NCBI RefSeq assembly: GCF_004310345.1
Contig: NZ_SISK01000006.1
Span: forward strand, 62,001 to 126,000
Length of the DNA: 64,000 bases
Direction: 5' to 3'
From: Paracoccus subflavus
GTDB taxonomy: Bacteria; Pseudomonadota; Alphaproteobacteria; Rhodobacterales; Rhodobacteraceae
Shown here: one piece after another, positions 63,388 through 64,000 of the stretch
How the letters are laid out: the number at the start of each line of letters is the position of its first letter
Position numbering within the stretch: the first letter of the stretch is position 1
Notes under the pieces: generated by a model
The model's input: the letters and a program-made list of their open reading frames with translations, nothing else
Database searches by the model: none
Told to the model about the DNA's origin: nothing
Position numbers and translations under genes: made by a program

Positions 63388-63400
63388 GTGGGTGATGGTG

Positions 63401-63832
63401 ATGGATGATCTGGATCGCAACATCGTGGCGCTGCTATCGCAGGACGCCCGCATGTCCATCGCGGTGCTGGCGCGGCGGCTGAAGGTGGCGCGGTCCACCC
63501 TTCAGGCGCGGCTGGAACGGCTGGAAACGTCGGGCGCCATCGCCGGATATACCCTGCGCCTGGGCGAGGCGGCCCGGCTGGGCCGCATCCGCGCCACGGT
63601 GCTGCTGGCGATCGAGCCGCGCAGCCAGCCGGCCATCCTGTCGCGCCTGAAGGCCATGACCCCCGTCGAGCGCATCCATACCACCAGCGGGCGGATCGAC
63701 CTGCTGGTGCAGATCGTCAGCGGATCGACGGCGGAACTGGACGAGGCCCTGGACCGCATCGGCGCCATCGACGGCATCCGGTCGTCCGAAAGCCTGATCC
63801 ATCTGTCCACCAAGCTGGACCGGTCGGTCTAG
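63401..63832 (+). CDS. Lrp/AsnC family transcriptional regulator
   Basis: Feast/famine regulator of 143 residues: N-terminal HTH (LDRNIVALLSQDARMSIAVLARRLKVARSTLQARLERLETSGAIAGYT, about 4-51) and a C-terminal RAM/AsnC ligand domain ending IRSSESLIHLSTKLDRSV. It likely controls the divergent decarboxylase. Start ATG at 63401; ATG at 63395 and GTG at 63392 are in frame. Its stop overlaps the convergent truncated gene (63829-63832). Confidence 0.88.
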   Translation: MDDLDRNIVALLSQDARMSIAVLARRLKVARSTLQARLERLETSGAIAGYTLRLGEAARLGRIRATVLLAIEPRSQPAILSRLKAMTPVERIHTTSGRIDLLVQIVSGSTAELDEALDRIGAIDGIRSSESLIHLSTKLDRSV

Positions 63833-64000
63833 CGCAGGCCGAACAGGTCCACGAAATCCTGCGCCGCAGCGGCATCGCCCGTCAGGCCGATGGTGCCGTT
63901 CCGCGCCAGATCGGATAGCGGCGCCGGACCATAGACGGCCCGCGCCAAGTCATTGCCGTTTCCCGACAGAACGAAACCGGCCGTTGGATCGGCCCCGGCC
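63829..64000 (-). CDS. Partial gene at window edge, possible SCP2-like C-terminus
   Basis: The last 56 residues of a minus-strand protein, ending GTIGLTGDAAAAQDFVDLFGLR and a TAG at 63829-63831 (overlapping the Lrp stop). Upstream part reads SGNGNDLARAVYGPAPLSDL. The pattern of a hydrophobic strand, short helices and a GD near the end resembles SCP2-type sterol carrier domains or the tail of HxlR-type regulators carrying them, but this is too little to assign. Confidence 0.55.
   Translation of the reverse strand, partial: AGADPTAGFVLSGNGNDLARAVYGPAPLSDLARNGTIGLTGDAAAAQDFVDLFGLR

Overview
The window is ordinary chromosome of a high-GC alphaproteobacterium of the Rhodobacteraceae, most likely Paracoccus or a close relative. 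The evidence is the very high G+C third positions, the set of family-typical genes (DUF1491, DUF2794, DUF2007, MlaA/MlaC, ETF-QO), a 50-residue aa3-type cytochrome oxidase subunit IV that resembles Paracoccus CtaH, and a GC-rich palindromic repeat of the kind often seen downstream of genes in this family. About 69 genes were found, tightly packed, many joined by 4-base ATGA or GTGA overlaps. There is no rRNA, tRNA, CRISPR array, prophage, transposase or origin that I could see. No gap of 300 bases or more lacks a gene. The longest gaps (about 150 to 250 bases: 1196-1444, 2843-3002, 6925-7090, 16546-16765, 28230-28455, 37634-37853, 53535-53720, 63231-63400) hold promoters, hairpins or operators, which are listed where visible.

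Layout. 1-5282: DUF2007 stub, polyprenyl diphosphate synthase, ammonium channel amtB without glnK, and a class A penicillin-binding protein. 5391-6924: a lower-GC pair, a DMT-type exporter and a divergent NemR-like TetR regulator, with a palindrome between the exporter's promoter elements. 7091-8459: mlaA-mlaC. 8597-11856: type I secretion ATPase and adaptor with no substrate or outer membrane channel nearby. 11956-16545 (minus): rnr, a GNAT, dapE and a TauE-type permease. 16766-24656: META lipoprotein, then on the minus strand ispE, pdxJ, an unknown nuclease-like gene, acpS, lepB, rnc, era, DUF1491, rarD, a VOC protein and recO. This is an alphaproteobacterial housekeeping operon in which an unknown gene is translationally coupled on both sides. 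24660-29857: TPR protein, ETF-QO, greA and a membrane protein. 29871-38934: GNAT, azlCD, a lipoprotein that may be a permuted NlpC/P60 enzyme, cytochrome oxidase subunit IV, an MBL hydrolase coupled to an acyl-CoA dehydrogenase, Sua5, glutamate dehydrogenase, two tandem I78 inhibitor-like lipoproteins and DUF2794. 38931-45912: hrpB, ycjX-ycjF, nagK-nagA. 45899-51053: ilvD, a guanidine exporter under a guanidine-II riboswitch, a PPOX protein, a UbiH-like hydroxylase, a small membrane protein and a pyrimidine nucleotidase. 51120-64000: GntR regulator, AlkA-type glycosylase, esterase, VOC protein, HNH protein, dapA, lytic transglycosylase, DMT transporter, inositol monophosphatase, the metR-metF divergon, an ornithine decarboxylase with a divergent Lrp regulator, and a truncated gene at the end.

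Functionally the region serves the cell envelope (PBP1A, Mla, lytic transglycosylase, dapA/dapE, lepB), RNA metabolism (rnr, rnc, era, greA, sua5), isoprenoid, quinone and cofactor synthesis (ispE, pdxJ, prenyl synthase, UbiH-like), amino acid and nitrogen metabolism (amtB, gdh, ilvD, metF, odc) and amino sugar salvage (nagK, nagA). I saw no clear candidate for a wholly new multi-gene system. The best leads are the palindromic element read in frame inside hrpB, the nuclease-like gene locked into the pdxJ-acpS operon, the possible permuted papain-like lipoprotein, the NemR-like switch, and the structured leader of greA.
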